Shown: one piece after another, positions 62,121 to 64,000 of the stretch | Position numbering within the stretch: position 1 is the stretch's first letter | How the letters are laid out: each line of letters starts with the position of its first letter | Source: Anthonomus grandis grandis | Lineage: Eukaryota; Arthropoda; Insecta; Coleoptera; Curculionidae | DNA length: 64,000 bases | NCBI RefSeq assembly: GCF_022605725.1 | Contig: NC_065549.1 | Location: forward strand, 41,555,690 to 41,619,689 | Direction of reading: 5' to 3' | Notes under the pieces: generated by a model | What the model was told of the DNA's origin: nothing | What the model saw: the letters and a program-made list of their open reading frames with translations, nothing else | Database searches by the model: none | Position numbers and translations under genes: made by a program

Positions 62121-63415
62121 GCATCGCCAAAAGCAATCTTATTTACAGTAAACAGTGAAACAAAAACACCAAATTCTTACCTTAAATTCACATCGATATA
62201 TTTCTTACTAGAAGACGTTAACTAGCAAGAAACGCAGAAAAAAACGATTCCAATTTTGATGAAAATTAATAACGTTAAGTTGACGTTGGTTTTGGCAACG
62301 ATCTACAAACAATAAGAAAACGACCTGATCTTGACAAGAATCTTGCAAAAAAATAGTCTAATAAGTACCAAATATGATAAATAGTACAAATAGAGGTATC
62401 ACTAATGCTTCTTATTCTGTTTCTAGCCTAAATGATCTATAACTTGCACTTGTTTTGCGCTACGTTCCAAAATCCGGAATAGCTGAAAAAACTCTATTCT
62501 AAGGTAGCAGAGTAGAAGACCATCTAGCAGTATGGTTTCACTTCACAACTGTACTGGATCATAGTTTAATCCCCAAAAATCTCTATTGAACACCAATTTC
62601 CTCAGCTTATTATGTCGTCAGCAAATACCGTCTATGTACAATTCATTTCCATTAGAGACAAGTCTTAGTCATCCGTTTTAGTTAAGGCACTTAAATTAGA
62701 TGACAACATACCACCCAGTCTGGTATAATTTCCTCTAATCCTTAGATAGAATTGCACGTTCTCGTTTAATTCAATGCATTTATTAGTAACCTCGAGTTAA
62801 ACGACCAACCTCGAGTTAAACGACTTGAATTTTAGATCAAACTCTTCTGAATCAAGTCAAATTGTTGGTTTCTTTCTATATAAATTCGTAAGGCTAAAAG
62901 GCCTTTAAGACCAAAATCTGAAAAAATTACATATATCTTATTGCGTTAACTTAGGCCGAAACTGGTTTCTTTCTTAATCGATTTCGCATTTGGAAACTGC
63001 AAAATTCTTCCCGAAGTTTTGATGATGATGATCCGTGTTTTATTCTTAGTGGTGTACTCTCTTTTCAATTCCCTAGCAGATTGTTCAACTTCATTATCCA
63101 CATTGTTCATTGGTAGTTTCAGTGAATATTCAATGAAGAATCGTCATCATGGGCTTTACACAAGTACGATCGCAGAACCGGCAGACCCAGTTGCAAACTG
63201 CTCTAATTGGTTTCTTCTAACATATTGATGTGTGTTCGTCGATCCTACCATTTTATTCGCAGTGCTTGCCTGATACAACTTTGGTGACATTTCTCACAAT
63301 TGTATATTGAAGTTAGTATTAAAAAACAACCGCAAAAGTCATTGATCGTCTTGATAACCTACCTTTCAGCATAAATGAGTAACATGTGACTCAAGCATTA
63401 AGAAGCTTTAAGAAT
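62121..63415. other. No gene recognised; 19-bp tandem duplication
   Basis: AT-rich. CCTCGAGTTAAACGAC occurs twice with a 19-bp period at about 62790-62824. A plus-strand open stretch at 63019-63228 is not recognised. Confidence 0.4.
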
Positions 63416-63419
63416 AGAA

Positions 63420-64000
63420 ATAGCAATTACAGTACAAAGCAACTTTGGAAATTGCAATTCCCAAAGTTTTGACCAGTGCTGATCACAGACTGATTCTGTC
63501 AGTAATGAAACTAAGATTTTCGAATATGAGAAACGAAATCAAACGATCAAACTGTGGTCCTTCGACACAAAGTTTAAATATCTAGGGATGAAAAGCTTCT
63601 GAAAGACATATCCATCAAACAATCTGAAAAGAGCATTATAAAGATGTTCTGAATAAAGACTCGCACGCAGCTCACAAAATACTCACTAGAATACATTAAG
63701 AGACTATCCAACATCAGCTAAGTGAATTGTTATCCATGCAAAAAATCAACAACGCTTAAAGTATAGTATAACAAAGCTTCTGATCAAACTTCTAAAAGAA
63801 AGCACTCCTGTACTGATTACTCATATCGACATCTTAATGACCAAGGTTTGTAAGATCCTAGTCGTCTACTGCCAGTAGCAGAGGAGCAGATGCCGGAGAT
63901 ACAATGAGGTTTCAGAACCCACTGCATATTTTCCACATTCACAGTTATAAAGTTGGTATTAAAAAAACAACGGATGGTACTCCTGCTGAACTTCTAAAAG
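63420..64000 (+). pseudogene. RTE/Jockey-like ORF2 remnant: endonuclease end to RT start
   Basis: Plus-strand frames: TSADHRLILSVMKLRFSNMR (about 63470, the SDHRlv.a endonuclease terminus), then NEIKRSNCGPSTQSLN and a stop. A linker with many stops leads to KKTTDGTPAELLK at the window edge, where RT proteins have ..nnKapG.DgIPaElLK. The element continues beyond the window. Confidence 0.6.

Noticed and set aside
1..64000. CRISPR arrays, bacterial operons or viral genes
   Set aside because: No regularly spaced repeats with unique spacers, no bacterial gene organisation and no viral capsid or polymerase motifs were seen; the content is that of an insect nuclear genome.

Overview
The window reads as a transposable-element graveyard from an insect nuclear genome, possibly a beetle. 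The DNA is visibly AT-rich. The families present are non-LTR retrotransposons of several clades, Penelope-like elements with hammerhead ribozymes, mariner-like and Harbinger-like DNA transposons and MITEs. I found no convincing host gene, no ribosomal RNA gene and no intact tRNA gene. Nearly every recognisable coding stretch is a piece of reverse transcriptase, endonuclease, RNase H or transposase, and most are broken by stops and frameshifts. All family assignments come from reading motifs by eye; no database search was run.

Layout. 1-4.2 kb holds two decayed plus-strand non-LTR remnants. 4.26-4.71 kb is a probable solo LTR with a complete TATA/initiator core promoter. 4.7-6.6 kb is a minus-strand non-LTR element with a nearly intact ORF1 and an ORF2 collapsed to its two ends. 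7.8-10.2 kb holds more reverse-transcriptase fragments. 10.5-11.6 kb is a Penelope-like element (PLE1) with inverted arms. 11.7-15.4 kb has three non-LTR remnants. 15.5-16.4 kb is PLE2. 17.2-20.9 kb is AT-rich and unreadable. 21-25.2 kb holds long minus-strand pseudogenes. 26.8-27.2 kb and 31-37.8 kb hold further non-LTR pieces around a mariner-like element (29.98-31.19 kb). 38.3-39.6 kb is a P/THAP-like remnant enclosing a MITE. 40.16-46.51 kb is bounded by 335-bp inverted repeats and contains two non-LTR elements, one encoding an unusual 473-aa ORF1-RT fusion. 47.4-49.1 kb is Harbinger-like. 52-55.7 kb holds PLE3 and PLE4, the latter split by a 2-kb mariner. 55.93-57.38 kb is a TIR-bounded element carrying a DUF7869-like protein. 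58.8-59.7 kb is a decayed tandem array. 60.40-61.21 kb is a non-autonomous transposon with an 8-bp target duplication. The window ends in a plus-strand non-LTR remnant.

There are no operons or cooperating host genes. The informative relationships are nesting (mariner inside PLE4, MITE inside the P-like remnant, non-LTR elements inside a long-TIR element) and structure: inverted Penelope arms with hammerhead motifs, a tRNA-like module beside one of them, and an RT-containing ORF made by internal deletion. The best candidates for something undescribed are the DUF7869-like transposon with subterminal repeats, the Penelope hammerheads with palindromic stem III plus a tRNA-like segment, and the endonuclease-less ORF1-RT fusion.
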